NCBI GenBank assembly: GCA_947492955.1
Contig: CANLOV010000002.1
Location: 434,001-498,000 of the forward strand
Direction: 5' to 3'
DNA: 64,000 nt
Source of the DNA: an uncultured Cellulophaga sp.
GTDB taxonomy: Bacteria; Bacteroidota; Bacteroidia; Flavobacteriales; Flavobacteriaceae
Translations under genes and position numbers: made by a program
Shown here: positions 8,561-16,248 of the stretch, one piece after another
Layout: each line of letters begins with the position of its first letter
Numbering within the stretch: the first letter of the stretch is position 1
The notes under the pieces: generated by a model
What the model saw: only the letters and a program-made list of their open reading frames with translations
What the model was told of the DNA's origin: nothing
The model's database searches: none

Positions 8561-9145
8561 CTAGCGTGAGTGGGGAGTATGTACCTGAGTCACTTTAAGT
8601 ATAGCCATATACATTACTGGTATTCTAAAAATTATATCCTGAAAATAATTTTCTGGTGTATTTTCCAAAAGTTCAACAACACTTTCTTTATCTCCATAAC
8701 TTATTTCTAAAACATTTTGCATTACTTCCATCTGATTGTATACAACATCATTTTTTAGCTTACCCAAAACATTTGACGGGCAATAAAGTAAAATGTAATC
8801 AGGATTAAAAATAATATTAGAATCAAGATATTGATCATGATTGAATAAATGGTTATAAATGTTTTCGTATTTTTCTGGATGGACTACAACATCTTCTAAG
8901 AATTTAAAATAGTCCTCTTTTTTTAATGACTTTAAATACCCATTAATTAAAAGATAACTCTCAAAGTTCAAAAAAGTTTGTTCTGTATTTTGATTAAAAT
9001 TATCCCATTTATATCTTTTATCTTTAACCCCATCATTCATACATTTTTCCAATTTTTTTGAAACATTTAAAACTTTATTATTACAAGAATATAAAGTATA
9101 AATGATTACCAAGATTAAAAAAAAGTTTAAAAATTGTCTTATCAT
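8561..9145 (-). CDS. Hypothetical lipoprotein
   Basis: The 194-residue protein has a signal peptide with a lipobox-like LYSC (Cys21) and a soluble, charged, helical remainder. No family was recognised. The last residues (VHTPHSR) read into a GC-rich stretch that looks foreign to the gene and resembles a second stretch near 9229-9249, so the natural C-terminus may have been altered by rearrangement. It belongs to a small patch of unrecognised genes inserted between a conserved thioesterase gene and the radical SAM operon. Immunity-type lipoproteins of toxin loci look like this, but that is speculation. Confidence 0.6.
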   Translation of the reverse strand: MIRQFLNFFLILVIIYTLYSCNNKVLNVSKKLEKCMNDGVKDKRYKWDNFNQNTEQTFLNFESYLLINGYLKSLKKEDYFKFLEDVVVHPEKYENIYNHLFNHDQYLDSNIIFNPDYILLYCPSNVLGKLKNDVVYNQMEVMQNVLEISYGDKESVVELLENTPENYFQDIIFRIPVMYMAILKVTQVHTPHSR

Positions 9146-9150
9146 CTGTT

Positions 9151-9249
9151 TTATTTTTTATGAATTAAATAATGCATATATGGATGAGTTGCAATTGTAG
9201 AGTTTCCATCTCTGTATTTATAAGTACTTCCCGCTAGTGATAGCGGGGA
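9151..9249 (-). pseudogene. Short coding-like remnant ending YMHYLIHKK
   Basis: A 33-codon open stretch with no start codon of its own lies just downstream of the lipoprotein gene at 9253-9777, whose stop is immediately before it. It reads SPLSLAGSTYKYRDG followed by NSTIATHPYMHYLIHKK. The composition looks like real protein rather than intergenic DNA. It may be the displaced C-terminal tail of a larger, lost secreted or toxin-like protein. I could not identify the parent family. Confidence 0.35.
9229..9247. repeat. GC-rich imperfect palindrome, related to 8561-8577
   Basis: CCCGCTA-GTGA-TAGCGGG forms a 7-bp perfect stem in AT-rich surroundings. Read on the minus strand it resembles the end of the gene at 8561 (TCCCC.CT..C.CTAGC). 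It could be a terminator stem for the gene at 9253-9777 or a cassette junction. Confidence 0.5.
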
Positions 9250-9252
9250 TTA

Positions 9253-9777
9253 TTATAGTATCATCCAATTAGATTTTAATACAGTATTTTCATTAACATA
9301 ATAAATCCTAATTTTTTTGTCATTTTCTGAAACCTTTAAAATTCTTATATCAATATTCATATCCATAATTTTCAACTTATATTTTGGACTTAATATATAT
9401 TCAATTTCATCATCTAAACAGTGCATACTAACAGGAAAAACAAAAGATTCTTTAATAGCTCCAGAATCTATCTTTTTAAATTTCCCTAAATTATTTTCCA
9501 CAAAAAAATAAGGAGTATTTAAATTTTTAAATTCCTTAAATGTTACTTCATTTAAAAATTTTTGCCGTTTAGAAAAACAACTAAAATCAAATAAAAGATT
9601 GGAATTCATTTTTATAGTATCATATACTTTCCCATGTAAAAACAACTTAAAATGAGCTGTATTTTTATCTTTTTTATTTTTTATTTTAATATTTAATATT
9701 TCATGAGAAGCACACGAATTAAATATTATAATATTAATTAATAACAGCAGTATAGTATAATACAAATTACTTCGCAT
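9253..9777 (-). CDS. Hypothetical lipoprotein
   Basis: The 174-residue protein begins with a signal peptide and a lipobox FNSCAS (Cys22). The mature part is lysine-rich and predicted mostly beta. No family was recognised. Its ATG overlaps the end of the upstream gene (9767-10153) by 11 bp, so the two are translated together. An overlapping pair of an unknown protein followed by a small lipoprotein is the layout expected of a secreted effector remnant plus envelope immunity protein, but nothing in the sequence proves this. Confidence 0.6.
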   Translation of the reverse strand: MRSNLYYTILLLLINIIIFNSCASHEILNIKIKNKKDKNTAHFKLFLHGKVYDTIKMNSNLLFDFSCFSKRQKFLNEVTFKEFKNLNTPYFFVENNLGKFKKIDSGAIKESFVFPVSMHCLDDEIEYILSPKYKLKIMDMNIDIRILKVSENDKKIRIYYVNENTVLKSNWMIL

Positions 9778-10153
9778 AAGTTCCGGATAATGTTCTTGTA
9801 TAATTTTCTAAAGTTTGTACTTTATATTCATCAGTTGTTTTATCAAAAGTAGGCGTTTTATGAATTTGAAAATGGAATGCTTTATTCTCTATTGAATTCT
9901 TAAAAGACGTTAACTTATCTAAATCAACTAACACTCCTCCAGTAAATTGCCTACCAATAGAATGTGCTTGATAATGATGATAAGCTTCATTTTTTATCGT
10001 ACTTCTTAAATTATAGTAACCATAAAAAATACCTTCTTTTCCTCCATTTGTTGTAAAATCAAGAGTAACTTGTTCTGAATTCATAAAAAGAAAAGCCTCG
10101 AAGCGTCTCGCTCGTACGTTACAGCATATATAGTTCATTAAAATTAACATCAT
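9767..10153 (-). CDS. Unrecognised protein, possibly a truncated C-terminal domain
   Basis: The frame encodes 128 residues. The first 23 (through NVRARRFEAFLF) lie in a GC-rich stretch that looks like non-coding or rearranged DNA, so an internal ATG at 10084 (MNSEQVTLDF) may be the true start. The remainder contains YHHYQAHSIGRQFTGGVLVD and a polar C-terminus (YTRTLSGTYAK). It has no signal peptide or membrane segment. No family was recognised. It could be the detached tail of a larger surface or toxin protein whose body has been lost, followed by its lipoprotein partner. Confidence 0.45.
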   Translation of the reverse strand: MMLILMNYICCNVRARRFEAFLFMNSEQVTLDFTTNGGKEGIFYGYYNLRSTIKNEAYHHYQAHSIGRQFTGGVLVDLDKLTSFKNSIENKAFHFQIHKTPTFDKTTDEYKVQTLENYTRTLSGTYAK

Positions 10154-10180
10154 TAGCTTATATATAAAGCTTGCTTAAAA

Positions 10181-10399
10181 TCAAAAACCAGATAACATAA
10201 CCCCACAAACACCTAAGCTTATTAGTAAATAAACCCCTGCTAGAATAAATAATATTTTAGCTATTTTCTTTTTCTTATTATACAAAATAGCTCCTATTAT
10301 AAGAAATAGTATTGCAGGGCCAAACATAATAAGTCCAAAAATTAAAAAAAGCCCATCAAGACCTCCTCCCGTAAACTCTAATGGTATAGCATTAATCAT
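10181..10399 (-). CDS. Small two-helix membrane protein, unknown
   Basis: This 72-residue protein has two hydrophobic helices (about residues 15-40 and 48-70) separated by the basic turn YNKKKKIAK, placing that turn in the cytoplasm. The family is unknown to me. It follows the radical SAM gene by 19 bp in the same direction, so it is probably the last gene of the Lgt-like/radical SAM operon. It could be a small membrane partner of those enzymes. A near-palindrome rich in A/T at about 10153-10171 may end the transcript. Confidence 0.6.
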   Translation of the reverse strand: MINAIPLEFTGGGLDGLFLIFGLIMFGPAILFLIIGAILYNKKKKIAKILFILAGVYLLISLGVCGVMLSGF

Positions 10400-10418
10400 A
10401 TCGTTTTACTTTAAGTTA

Positions 10419-11813
10419 TTACGAATATTCTTCTTGTAATTCTTTTAAACGCTCTATTTTTTCGTCCCTATAAAACAAGTTCATAGTTTCAAAAGGAATA
10501 ATTTTATAATCTTTATTTACAATGTGCACACACGATTTTTTTATGGCACGTACATCAAAATTATGCGCATCTATAAATTGCATTATTATAATCCTAAATA
10601 AATTATCGTATCCTAAATTGGGTGCGTCTATCTCTGGCAAGCAACACATAATACTTTTTAAATTCTCCGATGCTTTTTCTACAGAATTACCTGTACTAAA
10701 GAGTTCTATCATTTTACCATGCAACTCCTCGTCTTGTTCATAAATAATAGTGTTTTTGCCCTCGTTTAATAAATCGTCTGGGTTAATATAACGAGTTAAA
10801 GGGCTTACTTCTTCTCCTAACTTTAAAGCATAAGCCATTACTAAAGCATCTGGATTACAGGGTACCGGAATTAAATCGTCTGATTCAAAAATAGGTGACT
10901 GTTCTAATATTTTTCTACGAACTTCTGTTAATGTAATTCTATTTTCATCGGCTTCAAAATTTTCTAATCGTCCGGCAATTTGCGTAGGCTGAAAGGTTAC
11001 TCCACGCACACATTTTTGTTGTAAAGCAAAATCTATGGTATCGCCCATTTCATCATCATTTAACCCTTTTTGAAGCGTAACTACCAATGTGGTAGATAAA
11101 TTTACCTTGTTTAAGTGCTCTAAAGCTTTTAAGCGTACTTCTGCTAAATCGGCACCACGTAAGGTTTGTAAAACCTCATTTCTAAGAGAATCGAACTGTA
11201 AATAAATTTCAAAATCGGGCATATACCCTGCCAAGCGTTTTGTAAACTCTAAATCCTTAGAAATTTTAATTCCGTTTGTATTGATCATAATATGCCTTAT
11301 GGGTAAACTTTTGGCATAATCTAAAATTTCGAAAAATTGCGGGTGTATGGTAGGTTCTCCTCCACTAATTTGTACTACATCTGGTTCTCCTTCATTTTTA
11401 ACAATAACATCTAGCATTTTCTTTATTTCTGCTAATGTTCTATGCCTTCCGTAATGTGGTGATGAGGATGCATAACAGGTAGGACAAGTAAGATTACAAC
11501 GATCGGTAACTTCTATAATGGTTAAACAAGAATGTTGCTCATGATCTGGACACAAACCACAATCATAAGGGCAACCATAATGGGTTTTTGTATTAAATGT
11601 TTTTGGGTATTCCGATGCTTTATTATAATTACGAATGTTTTTGTAGTATTCTATATCATCTGCAATTAACACTTTAGATTTTCCGTGCTCTTTACAATTT
11701 TTAAGCATATATACCTTATCGTTTTCAAAAACAATTTTGGCATCTACACGCCGTAAACAGTCTGGACAAAGGCTTAATGTAAAATCATAATAAGTGTAAT
11801 TTTTTGTAGACAT
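10419..11813 (-). CDS. Radical SAM enzyme of the Tes/MJ0619-like family
   Basis: From the ATG at 11813 the protein has 464 residues; a TTG two codons upstream is less likely. The N-terminus has a rubredoxin-like knuckle (CPDC at 16-19, then CKEHG at 40). Next come Cys81, Cys85 and Cys88 (GCPYDCGLCPDHEQHSC) and the radical SAM CxxxCxxC as CNLTCPTC (106-113), then ISGGEPT for SAM binding. This cysteine layout is that of MJ0619 and the tetraether-lipid synthase Tes, which join or modify lipid alkyl chains. The upstream gene overlaps it and encodes an Lgt-like lipid transferase. A lipid substrate is therefore likely, but the reaction is unknown. Confidence 0.85.
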   Translation of the reverse strand: MSTKNYTYYDFTLSLCPDCLRRVDAKIVFENDKVYMLKNCKEHGKSKVLIADDIEYYKNIRNYNKASEYPKTFNTKTHYGCPYDCGLCPDHEQHSCLTIIEVTDRCNLTCPTCYASSSPHYGRHRTLAEIKKMLDVIVKNEGEPDVVQISGGEPTIHPQFFEILDYAKSLPIRHIMINTNGIKISKDLEFTKRLAGYMPDFEIYLQFDSLRNEVLQTLRGADLAEVRLKALEHLNKVNLSTTLVVTLQKGLNDDEMGDTIDFALQQKCVRGVTFQPTQIAGRLENFEADENRITLTEVRRKILEQSPIFESDDLIPVPCNPDALVMAYALKLGEEVSPLTRYINPDDLLNEGKNTIIYEQDEELHGKMIELFSTGNSVEKASENLKSIMCCLPEIDAPNLGYDNLFRIIIMQFIDAHNFDVRAIKKSCVHIVNKDYKIIPFETMNLFYRDEKIERLKELQEEYS

Positions 11814-12558
11814 AAGCAATTGCTTTGTAGATAGTTTTTAAGTAATATAACCAACAAATTAAGCATAAATATTGAATGCTACTTAATCCTAACAAAAGAA
11901 ACTCATTTGGCTTTATAAATTCTATTACAAAACGAAACAAAAAATAGCTCAGCATAAAAATCTTAAAAAGACTGCCGCTAGGCAATGGATTTCTATTTTT
12001 CTGTAGCTTCATTATAAATATAAATAGTATTACACCAAAGACTACTTCGTATAAGGCAATGGGATGCCTATTAATACCATCTCCCAAATCCATTCCCCAA
12101 AAAGAAGTAGTGGCAGTACCATAAGTAAACTCTTTTATCCCTGCTAAAAAACAACCTATACGACCAATAATAATTCCTAAGATAATGGGTAATGTAAATA
12201 AATCTCCCGAAGACTGTTTTTCTCCAATCATCTTTTTTATTAATTCTACCCCTATGAGTCCTCCAAAGAGTCCGCCCATTATGGTTTTATTATTTAAAAT
12301 AGATAGCCAACCTTGGGAATAATGTAAGACAGGGTTTTCTAAAAAAGCTATGAAACGAGAAAAAAATAAGGCGCCAAATATAGCCCCTATAATTATGGAA
12401 AGCCTATTGTTAGATGATATGGTATCTTTTGCTTTCTTCCTTAAAAAAACATAGTATCTAAAGGCTACAAAAAACGCTGCGTACTCTAATACTAAATGCA
12501 AATTAACTTTTATACCAAACAGTATGGGTTCGTATGGAATTACAATTGATAAATCCAT
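11785..12558 (-). CDS. Lgt-like prolipoprotein diacylglyceryl transferase family protein, atypical
   Basis: The 257-residue protein has about seven transmembrane helices and the Lgt landmarks GGLFGGLIG (95-103) and HPIALYE (165-171). The hallmark Lgt motif, normally close to GRxGNFxNxE, reads GRIGCFLAGIKE (132-143), replacing both conserved Asn residues. Lgt moves diacylglycerol from phosphatidylglycerol to lipoprotein cysteines. These substitutions suggest a specialised paralogue rather than the housekeeping enzyme. It overlaps the EnvC-like gene upstream by 19 bp and the radical SAM gene downstream by 29 bp, so all are tightly coupled. Confidence 0.82.
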   Translation of the reverse strand: MDLSIVIPYEPILFGIKVNLHLVLEYAAFFVAFRYYVFLRKKAKDTISSNNRLSIIIGAIFGALFFSRFIAFLENPVLHYSQGWLSILNNKTIMGGLFGGLIGVELIKKMIGEKQSSGDLFTLPIILGIIIGRIGCFLAGIKEFTYGTATTSFWGMDLGDGINRHPIALYEVVFGVILFIFIMKLQKNRNPLPSGSLFKIFMLSYFLFRFVIEFIKPNEFLLLGLSSIQYLCLICWLYYLKTIYKAIAYVYKKLHLL

Positions 12559-13775
12559 TCTTCAGGATTTAAACGAGTAGTATCTTTATAGAGGTAAAAT
12601 TTAAGCTCTGTTTTTCCGCTAAACCGACTGGTATATATTTTACCTAACTGTTCTTTAACCAGTACTTTATCTCCCTTTTTTACGTACACTTCTGCCAAAT
12701 TATAATAGGTGCTAATATAATTTCCATGTTTTAGCTGTACGCCTTTACTACCGCCTGGTACAGCTAAAATAGCAATAACTTCTCCTTCGAAAACAGCCCT
12801 AGCTATTCCGCCTTTATCTGTAGCTATAGTTACACCATTATTTTGGTGTTTTATTCCAGGATATAAGGCATCTTTATAAACACCAAAGCCCTTACTCTTT
12901 ATCCCTTTTTCTACGGGCCAAATAAGCTTACCTTTATTGGCTGAAAAATTATTAGCAATTAATTTAGCTTCGGGCGTTAAAACAAATTTGGTAGTATTGG
13001 TGCCTTTTCCTTTTTTCTTTGTTTTTTTATTAGAACTTACTATTGCTTTACGTATTAAGCGCTCTATTTCTTTATCTATTTTTTGTGCTTCTCTCTTCTT
13101 TTTTTGAATAACAGAAGTATACTTACTTTCATTTTTACGAATCGTATTTAGTAACTCTGTTTGTGCCTTTTTTTCCTTAATCATGGTCTTTTTAGCACTG
13201 TTATTTTCTAATACCAACTGGTCTTTTATTTTTTTCTGAGCAACTATTTCTTTATTTAAAGCTTGTAATTCTTCTGTTTTAGCTCCTATTTGCTCTCCTT
13301 GTTCTTTACGGTACTTTGTGTATTGTTTTATGTACTGCAATCGTTTAAATGCCTGAAAAAAATCTTCTGAAGACAATAAAAACATTAGCCTACTTTGCTT
13401 AGACTTATTTTCATAAGACTTCTGGATCATAGTAGCATATTCTTCCTTTAAAGTCTTTAAATCGTTTTTTAATTTGCCAATATTTCTAATATTAGCATTT
13501 ACTTGTCTATTTAATAAATTAGATTGCTGATTGGTAACTCGTATTAATTGCTCCCTAACATTTATTTTCTTGTCCAAAGCTTCCACTTGGTCTAAAACTG
13601 TCCCTTTTTCTTTTTTCTCTGCAAATAATAAACGATTAATTTCTTTTATTTCTTTCTGAAGCTTTTCTCGTTTGCTCTCTAGTGCTTTTTGCTCACTAGT
13701 TTGCGCATTTAAGTTAGTGTTAAAAAAACAGGTAACTAACACTAAACAAATACAATATATGCGCTTATTAACCAT
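12540..13775 (-). CDS. EnvC-like murein hydrolase activator (degenerate M23)
   Basis: The 411-residue protein has a signal peptide (cleavage near NLNAQ), a long coiled coil (about 25-240), and a C-terminal LytM/M23 fold (about 285-411). The zinc-binding HxxxD is replaced by HQNNGVT, and the final HxH by STYYNL after LKHGN. The peptidase is therefore probably inactive and, as in EnvC, would activate an amidase at the septum. It sits in a tight operon after the TPR and DUF4292 genes, an order common in flavobacteria. Loss of activity is inferred from the missing residues. Confidence 0.88.
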   Translation of the reverse strand: MVNKRIYCICLVLVTCFFNTNLNAQTSEQKALESKREKLQKEIKEINRLLFAEKKEKGTVLDQVEALDKKINVREQLIRVTNQQSNLLNRQVNANIRNIGKLKNDLKTLKEEYATMIQKSYENKSKQSRLMFLLSSEDFFQAFKRLQYIKQYTKYRKEQGEQIGAKTEELQALNKEIVAQKKIKDQLVLENNSAKKTMIKEKKAQTELLNTIRKNESKYTSVIQKKKREAQKIDKEIERLIRKAIVSSNKKTKKKGKGTNTTKFVLTPEAKLIANNFSANKGKLIWPVEKGIKSKGFGVYKDALYPGIKHQNNGVTIATDKGGIARAVFEGEVIAILAVPGGSKGVQLKHGNYISTYYNLAEVYVKKGDKVLVKEQLGKIYTSRFSGKTELKFYLYKDTTRLNPEEWIYQL

Positions 13776-13779
13776 TATA

Positions 13780-14562
13780 CTATAAGTCTAATTTTTTAAA
13801 ACCTTTTGGTATTTTATAAGGAAAGCGTATTGGTTTATTTAATTCAATATTCTTATACGTAATGCCTATATTTCTTTTATCATTAGTATCTACAGCTTCT
13901 ATAGCAATATCATTAGGAATAATATTATTTTGAACTACTTGATAATTTCTATATTGAATTTCTAATACTCGCTTTTTTAAAGGTTGCGCTATTTGCTGCA
14001 TTGCAATTTTAAAATTCTTAGGTTCTATCTGAAATAGCGTTTTAAATAAAACCTCTGCGTTTTTAGGCTTTAATTGATAGTTAGCATCTGCTATAGTAGT
14101 ACTGTATTTTTTTCCTTTTAAATTAAATATAGACTGACCCAAAAGTACATTTTGTACTTTATTAAAATCTAATTCTGTTCCCAGTAAATTACTTAAATAA
14201 GAAAAGTCTCCATCAAAATAATTATGCTCTAATTTATTATAAAAAGTAACTCTATCTGGCGTTATATAGGCTTTAACAATTCCTAATGGCGCACTAATCC
14301 AAATTGCTTTGTCTTTCTCCATTCGCAAACTAACGGTTAAACCTTTAGTGTCCGAACCATCAGAATAATCAATCTTCATTTTACCTGCTAGGGTTTTAAA
14401 ATTTAATTGATTGCTATAATGTGCTTTTATAATAGCTTTTGAAGATAGGTTAGCATCTAACTCACCACCCGTAATAATCTTATTGGTTTTACAAGAAAAC
14501 AATAGAAAAACAAAAAGACACAGCAATGTATATTTCTGTAGGGAAAATATATTTTTAAACAT
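13780..14562 (-). CDS. DUF4292 lipoprotein
   Basis: The 260-residue protein carries a signal peptide ending in the lipobox LFSC (Cys24). The mature part, with NFKTLAGKMKIDYSDG and WISAPLGIVKAYITPD, fits the DUF4292 family of Bacteroidota, whose fold resembles the LolA/LolB group of lipoprotein carriers. It lies 4 bp from both neighbours, the TPR gene upstream and the EnvC-like gene downstream. A role in outer-membrane or cell-wall maintenance is likely, but the function is not established. Confidence 0.82.
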   Translation of the reverse strand: MFKNIFSLQKYTLLCLFVFLLFSCKTNKIITGGELDANLSSKAIIKAHYSNQLNFKTLAGKMKIDYSDGSDTKGLTVSLRMEKDKAIWISAPLGIVKAYITPDRVTFYNKLEHNYFDGDFSYLSNLLGTELDFNKVQNVLLGQSIFNLKGKKYSTTIADANYQLKPKNAEVLFKTLFQIEPKNFKIAMQQIAQPLKKRVLEIQYRNYQVVQNNIIPNDIAIEAVDTNDKRNIGITYKNIELNKPIRFPYKIPKGFKKLDL

Positions 14563-14566
14563 GTTA

Positions 14567-15514
14567 TTATAAACCAGATTTTATTTTACTAAGATACATA
14601 TTTGCTTTAGAAGTATTTCCTAAAGCAGTATGCGCATTTGCTAATTCTTTGTAAATTTTATAGGTAAGATCTTTATCGTCTAACATATAATCTAATGCTT
14701 CTTCTAAGGCACTAATAGCTTCTTTATGTTTAGCTTTCTTTTGTAGCGCCAACCCGTTAATATAATAAAAATAAGGTTGGGAAGGAAAAGTCTCTATGGC
14801 ATTATTTGTTACTTGTATTAAATCTGAAAAATTACTTTCTGCTAATAAGGTAGATATTTTAGATTTATAAGCATCCAAAGGGTTAAATTCTTTTTTTACA
14901 ACATTGGCTCGCGTCGCCTTATTTTTATAAGTCTTTATTTGCTCTAAAGCATCTTCTATTTTTACAGTAAGGTCTTCTGTAAATTGCGTTTTTTTAATAC
15001 CACTTAGTATATTTAAAGCTTTTTTGTAGTTTTTATTCTTGTAATATACTAATGCTAAGTTTTCTTGCAACTTACTATTTGTAAACGGAATTTCTTTTTT
15101 TACAAAGTCTATAGTAGTTCCTTGTTTTTTTAATATAAGTACTAAAGTATTTAAGTACCATAGGTTTTCTGGCTCTGCATTTACAGCAATTATACCGTAA
15201 TCCTGAGCTAAAATATATTGTTTATCTAATACATACGACTTAGCAAGTTCATGATCTATTACTGAATTGTTACTGTTTTGCTTTTTACATTTTAGTAAAA
15301 GAGGAATTGCCTTATCGTAATTTTCTATCCCTTTTTGTTTTAGCGCTTCAAAGAAATTTTCCTGGAAATCATCGGAGTATTCTTCTAGAAAAACTTCAGC
15401 ACTATCTTCTACTTTTAGTTCTCCTTCTTGGGCAGCAATAACAAAAGTTAGACATAAGAACACCAAACAAAGTCTTGTTTTAAGCCATAAACATAAATTA
15501 TTCAAGGTTCTCAT
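14567..15514 (-). CDS. Periplasmic tetratricopeptide repeat protein
   Basis: The 315-residue protein has a signal peptide (cleavage near VIAAQ) and several TPR units, visible around residues 58-90, 120-175 and 235-305 (for example PYFYYINGLALQKKAKHKEA). TPR domains are protein-docking scaffolds. It opens the operon with the DUF4292 lipoprotein and the EnvC-like protein, so it probably works with them in the periplasm. A short overlapping reading frame (15498-15623) precedes it and may couple its translation. Confidence 0.85.
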   Translation of the reverse strand: MRTLNNLCLWLKTRLCLVFLCLTFVIAAQEGELKVEDSAEVFLEEYSDDFQENFFEALKQKGIENYDKAIPLLLKCKKQNSNNSVIDHELAKSYVLDKQYILAQDYGIIAVNAEPENLWYLNTLVLILKKQGTTIDFVKKEIPFTNSKLQENLALVYYKNKNYKKALNILSGIKKTQFTEDLTVKIEDALEQIKTYKNKATRANVVKKEFNPLDAYKSKISTLLAESNFSDLIQVTNNAIETFPSQPYFYYINGLALQKKAKHKEAISALEEALDYMLDDKDLTYKIYKELANAHTALGNTSKANMYLSKIKSGL

Positions 15515-15623
15515 TAAAATATTCTTTAACTAGTTGAAGTTTTGCATAATCTTTACGAACTACTAAAATATCATAAATACTCGAATAAATTGGTAATGAG
15601 TCTTTTTCTGTTGATAATGACAT
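15498..15623 (-). CDS. Possible 41-residue leader protein overlapping the TPR gene
   Basis: An ATG-initiated frame encodes MSLSTEKDSLPIYSSIYDIL and then VVRKDYAKLQLVKEYFNENLE before TAA. It overlaps the first 17 bp of the TPR gene in another frame. The residue composition is protein-like, soluble and helical. It could be a genuine small protein, a translational coupler, or the tail of a decayed gene. No homologue was recognised and no strong ribosome binding site is visible. Confidence 0.4.
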   Translation of the reverse strand: MSLSTEKDSLPIYSSIYDILVVRKDYAKLQLVKEYFNENLE

Positions 15624-15714
15624 AAAAAAATCTAGATTAACTTAAGCGTTAATGGTATAACATAAGAAGAAAAACAATAAACTATTAAAAGTGGTTTTAT
15701 ATGTAATGTTCAAC

Positions 15715-16212
15715 TTATTTCTCATACAACTTAGTTAAAACCATTATATTCTCATCTAAGCTATCAATTTCAAAGGTTTCTGTGCGTATTAATTGATATC
15801 CTTCTCCTTTTAAAGCGGTATAGTGACTAAATTCCAAATAATAAAAACCTTCTTCTTGGAATAAACTCCAGATTCCTTTACTCGTGTATGGAACAATATT
15901 CCTAGTCATTTTTATTGGACCTCCAGTTGGACACCTCCTACCTTTTATACCTATACTACCTTTATTATACTTTAAATACAAAACATTATTACTCCATTTA
16001 GAAAAGTTATACTCGGTTATAGCTAAATTAGAATCTTGTTCTTCAGCGCGTTTAAAATTTGAATAGAAAAGAATCTGATTATGACCAGACCTAGAATTAG
16101 AAAAATACCATTTTTGATGAAGCTCATCTATATTTAAGTCTACATTGACTTGCGCACTGGCATAACATACGAAAAACAAAAAAATACCTTGAAGAAAAAG
16201 TCTATATCCCAT
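15715..16212 (-). CDS. Secreted protein of unknown function, lipocalin-like
   Basis: The 165-residue protein has a signal peptide (MGYRLFLQGIFLFFVCYASA). The mature part is beta-rich with YNKGSIGIKGRRCPTGGP and ends in a strand. The size and strand pattern resemble small periplasmic lipocalin-like proteins, but no family was firmly recognised. Its start codon lies inside a 13-bp perfect hairpin (16203-16237), which could hinder translation initiation. It follows the nucleotidyltransferase gene by 36 bp in the same direction. Confidence 0.65.
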   Translation of the reverse strand: MGYRLFLQGIFLFFVCYASAQVNVDLNIDELHQKWYFSNSRSGHNQILFYSNFKRAEEQDSNLAITEYNFSKWSNNVLYLKYNKGSIGIKGRRCPTGGPIKMTRNIVPYTSKGIWSLFQEEGFYYLEFSHYTALKGEGYQLIRTETFEIDSLDENIMVLTKLYEK

Positions 16213-16237
16213 TACATAAATTTAGTAATGGGATATA
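16203..16237 (-). promoter_or_regulatory. Hairpin sequestering a start codon
   Basis: TATATCCCATTAC and GTAATGGGATATA form a perfect 13-bp stem with a 9-base loop. The ATG of the downstream minus-strand gene (16210-16212) is within the stem. A short T run follows, so it might also act as a terminator of the upstream gene. Confidence 0.6.
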
Positions 16238-16248
16238 AACATCAAATA

